A stretch of 64,000 nucleotides of DNA, taken from Brassica napus. Its lineage: Eukaryota; Streptophyta; Magnoliopsida; Brassicales; Brassicaceae. The DNA lies in the NCBI RefSeq assembly GCF_020379485.1, contig NW_026016774.1:1-64000 (forward strand), read 5' to 3'. The position numbers and the translations under genes were made by a program. Below, piece after piece: positions 34,628-46,800 of the stretch (positions are counted from its first letter, which is position 1; the number at the start of each line of letters is the position of its first letter). The notes under the pieces were generated by a model. The model was not told the DNA's origin and ran no database searches. It was given only the letters and a program-made list of their open reading frames with translations.

Positions 34628-37411
34628 TCAGCTCCTTCTCTTCCCAAGATCTATGAGTCCCAATCTAATGTGAATGGACTCCATAGTCTTGTGTCTCGCA
34701 GCCTTAGTGAACACATCAGCCAACTGATCTTCACTCCTAGTGTAGCATGGCAGGATGACTCCTAGGATAATCATCTGCCTCACTTTGTGACAATCAACTT
34801 CAATGTGCTTGGTTCTCTCATGGAACACGGAGTTGGAGGCAATGTGGATAGCTGCTTGGTTATCACAATGCATTGTCATTGGTGTGGCTTGATCAATCTC
34901 CAAATGCTTCAAGATGCCTTTGATCCACACCAGCTCGTTGGTAAGCTTCAGCATAGCTCTATACTCAGCTTCTGCACTTGAGCAAGAGACCACCTTCTGC
35001 TTCTTACTCTTCCACGTGACCAAGTTGCCTCCAATGAATGTGCAATAGCCTGTGGTTGATCTCCTGTCTGCTCTATCACCGGCCCAATCCGCATCACAGT
35101 ATCCAACCACTTCAGTGCTCCCATTGCAACCCATCCATACTCCTTGATCAGGTGAGCCGTTGAGATACATCAAGATTCTCTCCACCATACGCCAGTGATG
35201 CTCCTTAGGCACTTGCATGTGTTGACTCACCTGATTCACAGCAAAACAAATGTCAGGTCTAGTTATGGTAAGGTAAATCAATTTACCAACTAGTTTTCTA
35301 TAGAGTTTAGGATCCTGATAAGGTTTGCTGTCTTCAATCTCCCCCTCTCGTGGGACTTTGTAGCCATCCTCCATAGGCATCCTTGCTGTCTTGCCTCCAT
35401 AAGCACCTGCACCTTTCAAAAGATCAAGTGTATACTTCCTTTGAGACATGAATAAACCTTCCTTGGATCTACATATCTCAATTCCAAGAAAGTATTTCAT
35501 TTCTCCCAAGTCTTTAATCTCAAACATGGTTGCTATGATACCTTCCTTATCACTTCCTGTGATAATGATATCATCAACATACACAAGGAGTGCTATCATA
35601 CCTGAGGGAGTGGTAAGAGTGAAGAGAGTGTGATCTAGTTCAGACTTCTTAAAGCCTCGGCCATTCAAGGTAGTACTCAGCTTGTTGTACCAAGCTCTTG
35701 GTGATTGCTTCAATCCATAGATGGCTTTCTTCAATCTCAACACATTTCCCTTCTTAACTAAGTGTTCAAGGCCTGGTGGAGGATGCATATAGACTTCATC
35801 CTCAAGCTCTCCTTGTAGAAAAGCATTCTTCACATCCATTTGCCATAAGCCCCATCCAAGGTTCACAGCTAAACTTAGTACAATCCGGATTGTATGTAGC
35901 TTAGCCACTGGTGCAAATGTCTCAATGTAATCCTCTCCATAGGTTTGTGTGAAGCCTCTTGCAACCAGTCTTGACTTCTTCCTCTCAATTTGCCCATCAG
36001 CCTTGTACTTGATTGTGAAGATCCATCTACTTGATACTGCCTTCTTTCCCTTAGGTAGTTCACTCTCATACCATGTATCATTTTTTACCATAGCTCCTGC
36101 CTCAGCTCTCACTGATTCCTTCCACTCCTTATCTAACATTGCCTCTTCATAGCTCTTTGGAATATAATTCTTATCCAAGTTCACCATAAAAGCACAATGC
36201 TCTTCAGGATATTGAGCAAAGGAACACACGGCCTGAGTAGGATGCTCCACAGCCTGGGCATTGTAGTACACTCTCGTGTTTACCCAGCTAGAAGGATCCT
36301 TTCTCAGCCTTGTGCTTCTTCTCAATACTGGCTGATCTTGAACCAGCTCATCTTGGACACTCGGCTCTTGTACTTCAACCTGAGCTTCTACATCTTCTTG
36401 TCTTTGGTCACCTTGATTATGAGAGCCTGAGTTACTCTCTTCTCCTTCTTCACCCAAGCCGGCTCCATCTTGGCCATTTTCTTGAGTTTCAGGCTCACTT
36501 CCCCCCTCATGATCAAGGTGAGGTGTTTGATCAACTCCAACAGGTGCTCCGGAGCTTGCTTGTTGGTTTCCACCATCAACATTCGGATCCTGGTTCATCT
36601 TGATGCCTAGACCTTCCAAGATCATTCTCAAAGCTCCGGCCTTATCTGATGTCAAATCCTTTAGATCCTCTTGATTCTTTTCTTCATAGTATCCTCTTGC
36701 TTCTATGAACTTCACATCTCTAGAGGTCAGAACTCTTCTAGTATCTGGATCATAGCACTTGTATCCCTTTTGTGTTGTTGAGTAACCAATGAACATTGCC
36801 TTAGTGCTTCTTGCTTCTAACTTGTTCCTCAACTCTCCTGGTACCAACACATAACATAAGCATCCAAAAACTCTCAAGTAGTCCACTGATGGCTTGTGCT
36901 TGTTTAGAACTTCAAATGGTGCTTGATCCTTTAAGACCTTTGTAGGAATTCTATTGATCAAGTAGCAAGCAGTGGCCACAGCATCACTCCAAAATCTCTT
37001 TGGGACATTTGCTTGGAACATTAGTGATCTAGCAACCTCCATCAAGTGCCTGTTTTTCCTCTCAGCCACACCATTCTGTTGAGGTGTGTAAGGGCAGCTT
37101 GTTTGATGCAAGATTCCATGGTGACTTAGATGACTCTTGAACGCATAGCTTGTGTACTCTCCTCCATTATCTGATCTCAAAATTTTAATCTTGGCATGGT
37201 AATGGTTAGTCACATAAGTTTGAAAGTTCTTAAATGCATCTATCACCCTATCTTTTGATGGAATTAAAGTTAACCAGGTGTATTTAGATTTTTCATCAAT
37301 GAATGTGACAAAGTATTTATGATTATCTCTAGATATGCAAGGTGCAGTCCAAACATCAGAATGAATCAAGTCAAACCACTTATCATAAACACTAGTAGAG
37401 TTTGGAAACAC
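34628..37411 (-). pseudogene. E8 integrase core, RT and RNase H
   Basis: An open stretch of 927 codons from the integrase core to the C-terminus LGLIDLGKRRS. It includes HSDVWTAP, RSDNGGEYTS, NGVAERKNRH, LRRSTRLRKDPSSW, WQMDVKNAFLQGELEDE, YVDD, YCDADWAGD and SSAEAEYRAM. An in-frame 18-bp deletion removes six residues of RT after GIIAT (KEFLKS in E5 and E10), just before MFEIKDLGEMKYFLG. This probably harms RT, which would make E8 non-functional even without its stops. Confidence 0.9.
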
Positions 37412-37441
37412 AATTTTACAATGCTTGCCTAAAATGCAAGC

Positions 37442-38092
37442 TTAACAATCCTTATTTTCAAATGAAACACCTGGTAACATCAAGTTCAAAGCCCTTCCAT
37501 GAGGGTGTCCTAATCTAGCATGCCACAAAGCATTTTTATTTAAACTAGAAGCAGAGGTGAATGAACAATTGTGATTGGAAATAGGATCAAGTTTTTCAAG
37601 CAAGTATATTTCTCCTTTAGTGATTCCTTTTCCAATCAATTGGCTGCTCTCAATATCCTGAAACTTTACATCATTAGGACTGAATATAACATTGCAATTC
37701 AAACCAGTTGTGCATTTCTTAACAGATAGCAAGTTAGATGTAAATTCAGGCATATAGAAAGCTCTAGTATTCTTATCAAACAATTTCAAGTTTCCTATTC
37801 CTCTAATAGGTATCTTGTCTCCATTTGCAATCATAACATGTCCATTAGTTGGTTCTATATCCTTAATAAGATTTGTATCACTAATCATGTGATGAGATGC
37901 ACCAGAATCAACAATTAATGGTTTAGTTATGTTGCTAGCATTGTTACACAGGTTCAAAGGTGATCTAAATGCATTGGACTCATGATTCATCCTAGCATTT
38001 CTAGCAAAGGTGTACTCATTTCTAAAGTTCTCATTACGCTTAATCCTATTAATCCTAGCAATGTCATCAACACAGGCAGATGTAGCTATCAT
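37442..38092 (-). pseudogene. E8 protease and integrase zinc-binding part
   Basis: An open 216-codon stretch between two nonsense codons. It includes protease VDSGASHHMISD, the LIKDIEPTNGHVMIANGDK region, and integrase WHARLGHPHGRALNLM. A TAA replaces a Glu codon in DC-E-ACILGKHC at the left end (about 37443), breaking the zinc-binding site. Confidence 0.88.
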
Positions 38093-38107
38093 AGACGCAC
38101 CAAAGGA

Positions 38108-39008
38108 CTACCCATGAGTGTTACCGTTCTCCTTGAGCATTTTGACGAGAGCATCCATCTCGGACCTCCTGATGTAGTCATGATCATTGCCACGGTTGTT
38201 AGGAGCTCCTGAGTATGTCACCAGTGCCTTGCCATCACCCTCACGACCTTCTCCTTCAGCTCCACGGTTAGATGACCCAGCTCCACTTGTTCCCTCAGAT
38301 GCGTGGGCTCTTGCCTCCCTTTCCTTCATGAACTTTGCCGGCTTTAGGTGGGGATGAAGTATCCAGCACTGACTCTTCTTGTGTCCATGCTTCTTGCAGT
38401 GATCACAGTTGCCATTGAACTTCCTATCCTCATACTGGCTGTGTGCTGCCTTATTAGCTTGTGGAGTCTCTTCATGATCAGTTTGCGCAGCATTTGCTAG
38501 AGACAGGTCTCCTTTGCCACCAAACAAGCCAATGGAGCCTTGCTCCTTCTGTATCTGAGCACACGCATCCTCCAGATCAGGGAGTTTCTCAGCCCTCAGC
38601 ACATGCTTGATCAGCCCATTGTAGCTCGGATTCAATGTAAGCAACAACCCAAAGACCTTATCCTGCTCCCTCCTTTCATTTAGAAGCTCCGGATCAGTTG
38701 TGCTTGGCCTTAGCATCTCCAACTCTGACCAGAGTGTCCTGAACCTTCCCAAATGCTTAGTGAACTCCATGTCCTCTTGAGCTAAGCCATTTAGAGCCTT
38801 CTTCACTTCAAAGACCCGGCTAAGGTTAGATGTGTTTCCATACACCTTCTTCAATGTTTCCCACAGCTCCTTGGCTGTCTCACAATAGCTGTAAGCATCA
38901 AGAATGGACGGCTCCAATGAGGCATGAAGAACAGACATCACCATCAATTCCTCTTGTTGCCACTTCTCAGCTTCAGCTTCCGAGACACTATCCTTGTCTC
39001 CTCCTTGG
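38108..39008 (-). pseudogene. E8 Gag, main part, ending at a nonsense codon
   Basis: Runs from the E9 insertion to a TAG in place of a codon before SFGAS (38108). It contains the helical copia Gag region (ELWETLKKVYGNTSNLSRVF, LGRFRTLWSELEMLRPSTTD) and the CCHC knuckle CDHCKKHGHKKSQC, followed by basic LHPHLKPAKFMKERE. The N-terminus is at 50784-50926. Confidence 0.88.
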
Positions 39009-39495
39009 TAAACACTTTTGTGTTTAGAGAATGATTCAAACAACCATAGGTACTTAGATTCAAAGATTAAAGAGATTAAGAGATTTTAGTGAGAGAATCA
39101 ATAGAGAGAGACTCAAAACTCCATTAATTGATTTAATGTCTCAGATACAAGATATATATGAAGAGATAAGACTAATACAAAAGGGATTTCGAAATCCATA
39201 AGCATGTGAGGTCAATGGACAGGCTGGAGCTCCTTTTGGTTCACATGCTTGGACAGGCTGTAAAAGTGCTTTACTTTTCCAGCTATGACCAGACCTTATC
39301 CAAACACCTCCTCCCTTATCCAGATTCATCTTGGGCGTGATCCCCTTTACCATAAGGGTCCAATGTAACTTCCCAAGCCTTTACCTTAGTTACCACAGTA
39401 AAACTAAAGTTACTGTGGTAAATTCCCAAAGTTACTCTCTGCCCCAATACTCTTCCTCTATCAATGTTTCTTCTCTCCATCCTCTTATCTCAACA
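39009..39495 (-). repeat. E9 3' LTR
   Basis: 487 bp. Element orientation TGTTGAGATAAGAGG...AAAGTGTTTA. It has TTACCACAGTAA / TTACTGTGGTAA arms around 39391-39422. Confidence 0.94.
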
Positions 39496-39604
39496 CTCCC
39501 CCTCAAGCTTGACCATGTAGAACAAGTCAAGCTTGGAAACCATGAAAATCTCCCTCATTAAAAACCTCACCAAGGAAAACCCATTGGGATAAAACCTTGA
39601 TGAG
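39496..39604 (-). promoter_or_regulatory. E9 3' cis module and polypurine tract
   Basis: Minus strand: CTCATCAAGG with CCTTGGTGAG, AAGCTTGAC with GTCAAG-type arm (one arm has a small change at the loop side), and GAGGGGGAG next to the LTR. Confidence 0.7.
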
Positions 39605-39637
39605 GGAAAAAGAGTGGAGACTCCATGGTTAAGGGGA

Positions 39638-41212
39638 TCAGCTCCTGGGAGTAAGATCAATGAGCCCAAGCCTAGAAAGTATGGACTCCATCGTCTTTAA
39701 TCTCGCTGCCTTAGTAAACACATCAGCCAGTTGATCCTCACTCCTTGTATAACATGGCAGAATCACTCCTAAGATAATCATCTGCCTCACCTTGTGACAA
39801 TCCACTTCTATGTGCTTCGTTCTCTCATGAAAGACTGAGTTAGAAGCAATATGGATAGCTGCTTGATTGACACAGTGCATTGTCATAGGAGTACTCTGCT
39901 CAATCTCCAGATGCTTCAAGATACCCTTGATCCACACCAACTCGTTTGTCAACTTCAACATAGCCCTATATTCAGCCTCAGCACTTGAACAAGAGATGAC
40001 CTTCTGCTTCTTACTCTTCCAAGTAACCAGGTTCCCTCCAATGAATGTACAATAGCCAGTAGTTGATCTCCTGTCCACTCTATCTCCTGCCCAATCAGCA
40101 TCACAATAGCCCACTACTTCTGTGCTGCCATTGCATCCCATCCAAACTCCTTGACTAGGCGTGCCACTCAAATACCTCAGTATCCTATCAACCATCTTCC
40201 AGTGATGTACCCTTGGCGCCTGCATATGCTGACTCACTTGGTTTACAGCAAAACATATATCTGGCTGTGTGATGGTCAAGTAGATCAGCTTGCCAACCAT
40301 CGTCCTGTATAGCTTAGGATCCTCAAACAACTGCTTCTCTTCAACCTCCCCCTCACGCAGAACCTTATATCCCTCCTCAAGGGGTGTTTTAGCTATCTTT
40401 CCTCCAAGCACATCAGTCTCCTTCAACATATCCATAGTATACTTCCTTTGAGACATAAACAAACCCTCCTTTGATCTGCATATCTCAATGCCCAGAAAAT
40501 ACTTCATCTCTCCCAAATCTTTGATGTCAAACACAGATTTGAGAAACTCCTTAGTAGCTTGAATCCCTGCCTTATCACTCCCTGTGATAATCAAATCATC
40601 CACATACACTAGAATCACAATGATCCCTGAAGGTCCTGTCAAAGTGAAGAGAGTGTGATCTAATTCAGACTTCCTAAAGCCTCTCCCATTGAGTGTTGTA
40701 CTCAGCTTCCTGTACCAAGCTCTAGGTGATTGTTTCAACCCATATATTGCCTTCTTCAATCTCAAAACATTCCCTGGCTTTACTAGATGCTCAAGACCAG
40801 GAGGAGGAAGCATGTATACCTCATCTTCTAGCTCACCTTGTAAGAAAGCATTCTTCACATCCATCTGCCACAAATCCCACTCCAAGTTTGTTGCAATGGA
40901 CAACACAATCCGAACTGTATGTAGCTTAGCTACTGGTGCAAAGGTATCAATGTAATCCTCTCCATAGGTCTGTGTAAATCCTCTTGCAACCAATCTGGTC
41001 TTCTTCCTATCAATCTGTCCATTTGCAAGATACTTGATTGTGAAGATCCATCTACTAGATACAGCTTTCTTTCCCTTAGGCAGCTCACTCTCATACCATG
41101 TATCATTTTTGATCATAGCACCTGCTTCAGCTCCCACTGATTCTTTCCATTCCTTGTCTAACATAGCTTCTTCATAAGTCCTTGGTACATAACTCTCATC
41201 CAGACTAATCAT
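39638..41212 (-). pseudogene. E9 RT and RNase H
   Basis: A 524-codon open stretch: SLDESYVPRTYEEAMLDKEW, WQMDVKNAFLQGELEDE, YVDD in LVYVDDLIITG, YCDADWAGD, SSAEAEYRAM, C-terminus LGLIDLTPRS. A frameshift near 41215 (CATAAAGCATAATG) separates it from integrase. In the RNase H motif normally read as DNQAAIHIA the Asp is Val (HCVNQAAIH), so a catalytic acidic residue is lost. Confidence 0.88.
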
Positions 41213-43072
41213 AAAGCATAATGCTCCTCTGGAAACTCAGCAAAGGAACACACGGCTTGAGAAGGATGCTCCACAGCCTGGGCATTGTAGTACACTCTCG
41301 TGTTTACCCAGTTGGAAGGATCCCTCTTTATCCTTGTGCTCCTCCTCAAAGCTTGAACCTGATCTTCAGTTTGCACACTAACCGGCTCCACTTGCTCTTC
41401 TTCTGAACTGGCCGGTCTGACTTGTTCTTCTACACTAGACTGAACCTCATCCACTTCTCCACTAGACTGAACCTCATTGTTCGCAACTTCTTGTGATGTA
41501 TCTTGATCATGAAGACCTGAATCCTCTTGGTTTTGCTCTTGCTCACCAGATTCAGTTCCATTCCCCCTCTCATGATCAAGAGGAGTTGTTCTTCCAGCTC
41601 CACCACTCTGATTGGGAGACTCCCTCCTTCCGGTTTCCTGATCCTGGGATAATCCTATCCCGAGCTTCTCTAACAACACTCTCAGTATTGTTGCCTTATC
41701 AGATGGAGCTTGAGACAAATCCTTCAGATTTTCCCACTCCTTTTCTTCATAATAACCTTTTGTTTCAACAAACTTCACTTCTCTAGATACCATCACTCTC
41801 CTTGCTTCAGGATCATAGCACTTGTACCCCTTCTGAGTGATAGAGTAACCAATGAACATAGCCTTAGTACTCTTTGCCTCCAGCTTGTTTCTCTGCTCTC
41901 CTGGAACCATGACATAGCACACACACCCAAAGACACGTAGATGATCAATGACAGGTTTGCTCTTGTTCAACACTTCAAATGGAGACAGATTCTTCAATAT
42001 CTTGGTTGGAACCCGGTTGATGAGATAGCAAGCAGTCTGCACAGCATCACTCCAAAAACGTTTTGGGACATTTGCATGAAACATCATCGATCTAGCAACC
42101 TCCATCAAGTGCCTGTTCTTCCTCTCAGCTACACCATTCTGCTGTGGTGTATAAGGGCAGCTAGTCTGATGCACAATCCCATGCTTGGCTAGATGATTCT
42201 TGAAGGCATTGCTGATGTATTCAGCTCCATTATCTGATCTCAGTACCTTCACAGTAGCATTGTATTGATTAGATACATATGCTTGGAAGTTCATAAATGC
42301 TTCTTGCACCCTATCTTTAGATGGGAGCAATGTAAGCCAAGTATACTTAGACTTCTCATCAATGAATGTCACAAAGTACTTCTGGCTATCTCTAGACAAA
42401 CAAGGAGCCGTCCACACATCTGAATGAACTAGATCAAAGCAATGCTCATAAGTAGTTTCTGAGCTTGGAAACACAGTCCTACAATGCTTTCCTAATATGC
42501 AAGCCTCACACTCTAAGTGATTAAATGACATATTAGGCATGATCAATTCAATTGCACGAGCATGAGGATGTCCCAATCTAGCATGCCAAGTCATACTATC
42601 ACACCTATCAACAGCACTACTTAAGCACACAGAATCAAGGAGTTTAGAATTCTTAGCCATTTGAAGATGGTATAGCTGATTCTTGCTGTCTCCTCTGCCA
42701 ATAACTCTCCCAGTCTTCAAATCTTGAAACTCAACTTCATCAGGTCTGAATACTACTTGACAATCAAGATCAATGGTAGCTTTCTTCACAGATAATAGAT
42801 TTGAAGTGAACTGAGGCATGTAGAAGGCAGTTGTGTCCTTCTCAAACAGTTTTAGCTTTCCCACTCCTTCTATTGGGATCATAGCACCATTAGCTATCAT
42901 AACACTCCCTGTTGCAGCCTTGATCTCACTTATAAGCCTCCTATCACTGATCATATGATGGCTTGCTCCAGAATCAATCACAATGGGTTTAGAAGCTCCG
43001 GATTGTATAGCATGCTTCCTGCTTGCTGCTAAGGCTTGTACTTGTTCCATGAACACTCTCCATTCTTTCCTG
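41209..43072 (-). pseudogene. E9 protease, integrase and acidic linker
   Basis: Reads from the E10 insertion to the frameshift near 41215: IVIDSGASHHMISD protease, WHARLGHPHARAIELIMPNM...CEACILGKHC, HSDVWTAP, RSDNGAEYISNA (Gly to Ala beside the catalytic Asp), NGVAERKNRH, then a Glu/Gln/Ser-rich linker to LRRSTRIKRDPSNW. The frame also runs open into the E10 LTR, but that part (to 43239) is not element coding. Confidence 0.88.
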
Positions 43073-43162
43073 TGTTGAGTTGAGCTGAATATATATGTAT
43101 GAAGAGCTAAGGAGTTGAAGAGGAAAGGAGATGAGGAAGCTTGAGAGAGTTTAGGGAGAGCA

Positions 43163-43213
43163 TGGTACGGACGTCCGTACAAGGCCGTACAAGCCGTACA
43201 GTCCGTACCATCC
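43163..43213 (+). promoter_or_regulatory. GTAC box cluster in E10 LTR
   Basis: Five GTAC cores in 50 bp, including the perfect 16-bp palindrome GTACGGACGTCCGTAC (43165-43180) and TCCGTACAA, which fits the SBP/SPL-factor consensus TNCGTACAA. Factor binding is inferred. Confidence 0.55.
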
Positions 43214-43491
43214 AGCATCGACCAAGACTTACCTTGCATCAGCCAAGTAACACGGTAACTAAGGTAAAGGGAAGGAACTTACCTTGAGGCATCAGACCGT
43301 TTAGGGATAAGGTAGAGCGCGCCTTGACAGGCTGGAACAGCTGGAAAGGCAAGAGCATCTCGGTCCAAGATGCCAGATACTCCGCGCATGTGGAGAAGCT
43401 AATTGGCTAGTCCAAATGAGCTTATCCTCTCCTGATTGACCTCACATGCTTTAGTCTTCTCTTGATTTCGAAAACCCTTGTATGCTCTCTC

Positions 43492-43499
43492 TATATATT
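43492..43499 (+). promoter_or_regulatory. TATA-like box in E10 5' LTR
   Basis: TATATATT about 180 bp before the LTR end, downstream of the GTAC cluster. Transcription start (R boundary) is likely shortly after. Confidence 0.5.
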
Positions 43500-43680
43500 G
43501 TAACTCATCAACCCTAATGAAGATTATGCAGTTTGAGTCTCTCTAATCTCTTAGACACTATGCTTTTCTCTTAGACACTAAACGGCTCTATCTAGTCTCC
43601 TAATCTTTCACAAACTTCTCTTAATCACTTCCTAAACACTCTCTTTATTCTGTTTACTCTAAGGATCTCTTAATCTCATA

Positions 43681-43698
43681 TGGTATCAGAGCCAGGTT
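43681..43698 (+). promoter_or_regulatory. E10 primer-binding site (tRNA-iMet)
   Basis: TGGTATCAGAGCCAGGTT directly after the LTR. The leader 43699-43893 has no other feature I can name. Confidence 0.94.
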
Positions 43699-43893
43699 CA
43701 TTTGAATCTGGGGTTTGATCTTTAGAGAGTTACAAGCTAAACGTCTTTGAAGCTACACGCGAGTAGTCTTGAAGGTGTTGAAGCTGTGGTCCGTTCTAGT
43801 TGAAGCTGTGCTACGTTCTGTTGGTTTGCGTGATTCTAGACTCAAGGTTGGTGTGTACGAAATCCAAGATCCAAGTTTTCAAGTCAAGCAAAG

Positions 43894-46800
43894 ATGGAAC
43901 ATGGGATGAACATGAGGATGAAGGTAGCGGTTACTTTCAAAGGTAGCAACTACCTTGTGTGGTCTCGGATGGTGAAGACTGCTGTGGGAAGTAAGGGTTT
44001 GTGGGGGCACATCACAACAGGGGAGGCTCCGAAACTCATTACTCAGGGAGGAGATCAAGAAGAGGTCTCCAATGAAGCGGCTGTGGAGAAATGGCAACAA
44101 GAAGACATGCTGGTGATGACGGTTCTACACGCATCCTTGGACCCAGCTATCTTGGATGCCTACAGCTACTGTGAATCAGCCAAGGAGCTGTGGGACACGC
44201 TGAAGAAGGTGTATGGGAACACTTCCAACCTCAGCCGTGTGTTTGAAGTGAAGCTAGCGATCAACCGTCTTGCACAAGAGGACATGGAGTTCACTAAGCA
44301 CTTGGGGAGGTTCAGGTCCTTATGGTCAGAGCTGGAGATGCTGAGGCCGAGCACAACTGATCCAGATCAGCTGAATGAGAGGCGCGAGCAAGACAAGGTC
44401 TTTGGGCTGCTTCTCACACTGAACCCGGCCTACACCCAGCTCATCCAGCACATGTTAAGGTCAGACAAGCTTCCGGACCTTGAGGAGGTGTGTGCACAAA
44501 TCCAAAGGGAGCAGGGATCCATGGGTTTGTTTGGAGGTAAGGGGGAGCTCTCTCTTGCCAATCAAGCAGCTCATGAGGATTCAACCGAGGCTCCACAAGC
44601 AAACAAGGCATCTCACGGGAAGTACGAGGACAGGAAGTTCAATGGCAACTGTGATCATTGCAAGAAGCATGGTCATAAGAAGAGCCAATGCTGGATACTG
44701 CACCCACACCTCAAGCCGGCCAAGTTCATGAAGGAGCGTGAGGGAAGGGCAAATGTGACTGAAGGTTCAAGCGGAGCTGGCACCAGCAAGATCAGTGAAG
44801 TGGATGGGCTTGGAGGCAATGATGGGAATGGGAAGTCTCTGGTGGCTTACACAGGCGCCTCAAGCTCCCGCAGCAATGATGACTACATCAAGAGATCAGA
44901 CCTTGATGCCCTCTTCAAAATGCTAAAGGAAAACGGTAACACTTACGGTTATTCCTTTGGAGCTTCTATGATTGCATATAAGGATGATCACTTGATTAGA
45001 GAACTAGTAGAACGGTTAGAAGCTAGGAATGAGTATAGGCATGCTTACATTGCTAGAACTGATAAGATGCATTCATCACTTAGTAATCTATGCCATAATG
45101 CTAAACGAGTAGGTAAACCATTGATTGTTGATTCTGGTGCATCACATCATATGATAAGTGATGAAAACTTGATTAAGGATATAGAACCTACACATGGGCA
45201 TGTGATGATAGCAAATGGGGATAAGATACCCATTAGAGGAATAGGAAAGCTTAAGCTGTTTAACAAAGAATCTAGAGCTTTTTACATGCCTGAATTCACA
45301 TCAAACCTATTATCAGTGAAGAAATGTACTAATGATTTACAATGCAATGTTATCTTTAGTCCTAATGATGTGAAGTTTCAGGATATTGAGAGCAGCAGGT
45401 TGATTGGGAAAGGGGTGACTAAGGGAGATCTCTATATGCTTGAAGAACTCACTTCTGTTCCTGATTATAGTTGCTCGTTTACTTCTGCTTCTTTGTTGAA
45501 TAAAAATGCATTGTGGCATGCTAGAGTAGGACACCCTCATGTTAAAGCTTTGAACTTAATGGTACCAGGTGTTGTGTTTGAGAATAAGGATTGTGAAGCT
45601 TGCATTTTAGGCAAGCATTGTAGAACTGTGTTTCAAAAGTCTACTACTGTTTATGATAATTGCTTTGATCTAATTCATTCAGATGTATGGACTGCCCCTT
45701 GCTTATCTAGAGATAGTTATAAGTATTTTGTCACATTCATTGATGAAAAATCCAAATACACCTGGTTAACCTTAATTCAGACCAAAGATAGGGTACTTGA
45801 TGCATTTAGGAATTTTCAAACTTATGTAACTAACCATTATCATGCTAAGATTAAAATTTTGAGATCAGATAATGGAGGAGAGTACACGAGTCATGCATTC
45901 AAGCAACACCTATCACAACATGGGATTCTACATCAAACAAGCTGTCCTTATACTCCACAGCAAAATGGAGTGGCTGAGAGGAAGAATAGGCATCTCATGG
46001 AAGTGGCAAGGTCACTTATGTTTCAGAGTAATGTTCCAAAGAGATTTTGGAGTGATGCGGTTGCCACTGCTTGTTACCTGATAAACAGAACTCCAACCAA
46101 AGTTCTGAATGAGAAGGCTCCATTTGAAGTTCTGAACAGGTACAAGCCAGCTCTTGATTACTTGCGAGTCTTTGGATGCCTATGCTTTGTCCTCAAACCA
46201 GGAGAGATGATCAACAAGCTAGAAGCAAGAAGCACTAAGGCTGTGTTCATAGGATACTCAGCTACACAGAAAGGATACAAATGCTATGATCCTATAGCAA
46301 GGAGAGTTCTTGTATCTAGAGATGTGAAGTTCTTGGAAGATAGAGGATACTATGAAGAAAAGAATCAAGAAGACCTGAAGGACTTAACATCAGACAAGGC
46401 CACCACCTTGCGGATCATTCTTGAAGGTCTTGGAATCAGTACATCCCAGGATCCGAGGAATCACGCAACTACACCTCCTGAAGTTGGTTCACCATCCCAC
46501 CTTGATCATGAGGGAGGAGAGGAGCATGAGGAGCCTATGCAAGAGGCCAACCAAGATGAAGGAGGAGTAGAGAATGAAGGAGAAGAGAGCATAGGCTCGG
46601 ATGGTCATGGACATGATCATGGTGTGACACAAACACCTTCTCAAGATGAAGTGGTAGAAGAACAACAGGAAGAAGAACCAGTTGTGCAGCCACTAAGAAG
46701 GAGTACAAGGATAAGGAAGGATCCTTCCAGTTGGGTAAACACGAGAGTGTACTACAATGCCCAAGCTGTGGAGCATCCTTCTCAAGCCGTGTGCTCCTTT

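Larger units (their letters stand above)
43073..43680 (+). repeat. E10 5' LTR
   Basis: 608 bp, TGTTGAGTTGAG...TTAATCTCATA, with GTAC cluster and TATA-like box. Confidence 0.95.

Noticed and set aside
41209..43239. 676-residue protein beginning in the E10 LTR (MQGKSWSMLDG...)
   Set aside because: The first ~55 codons lie in the E10 LTR and the open frame is accidental; the same peptide occurs at the other LTR (48485-48715). True E9 sequence starts at 43072.
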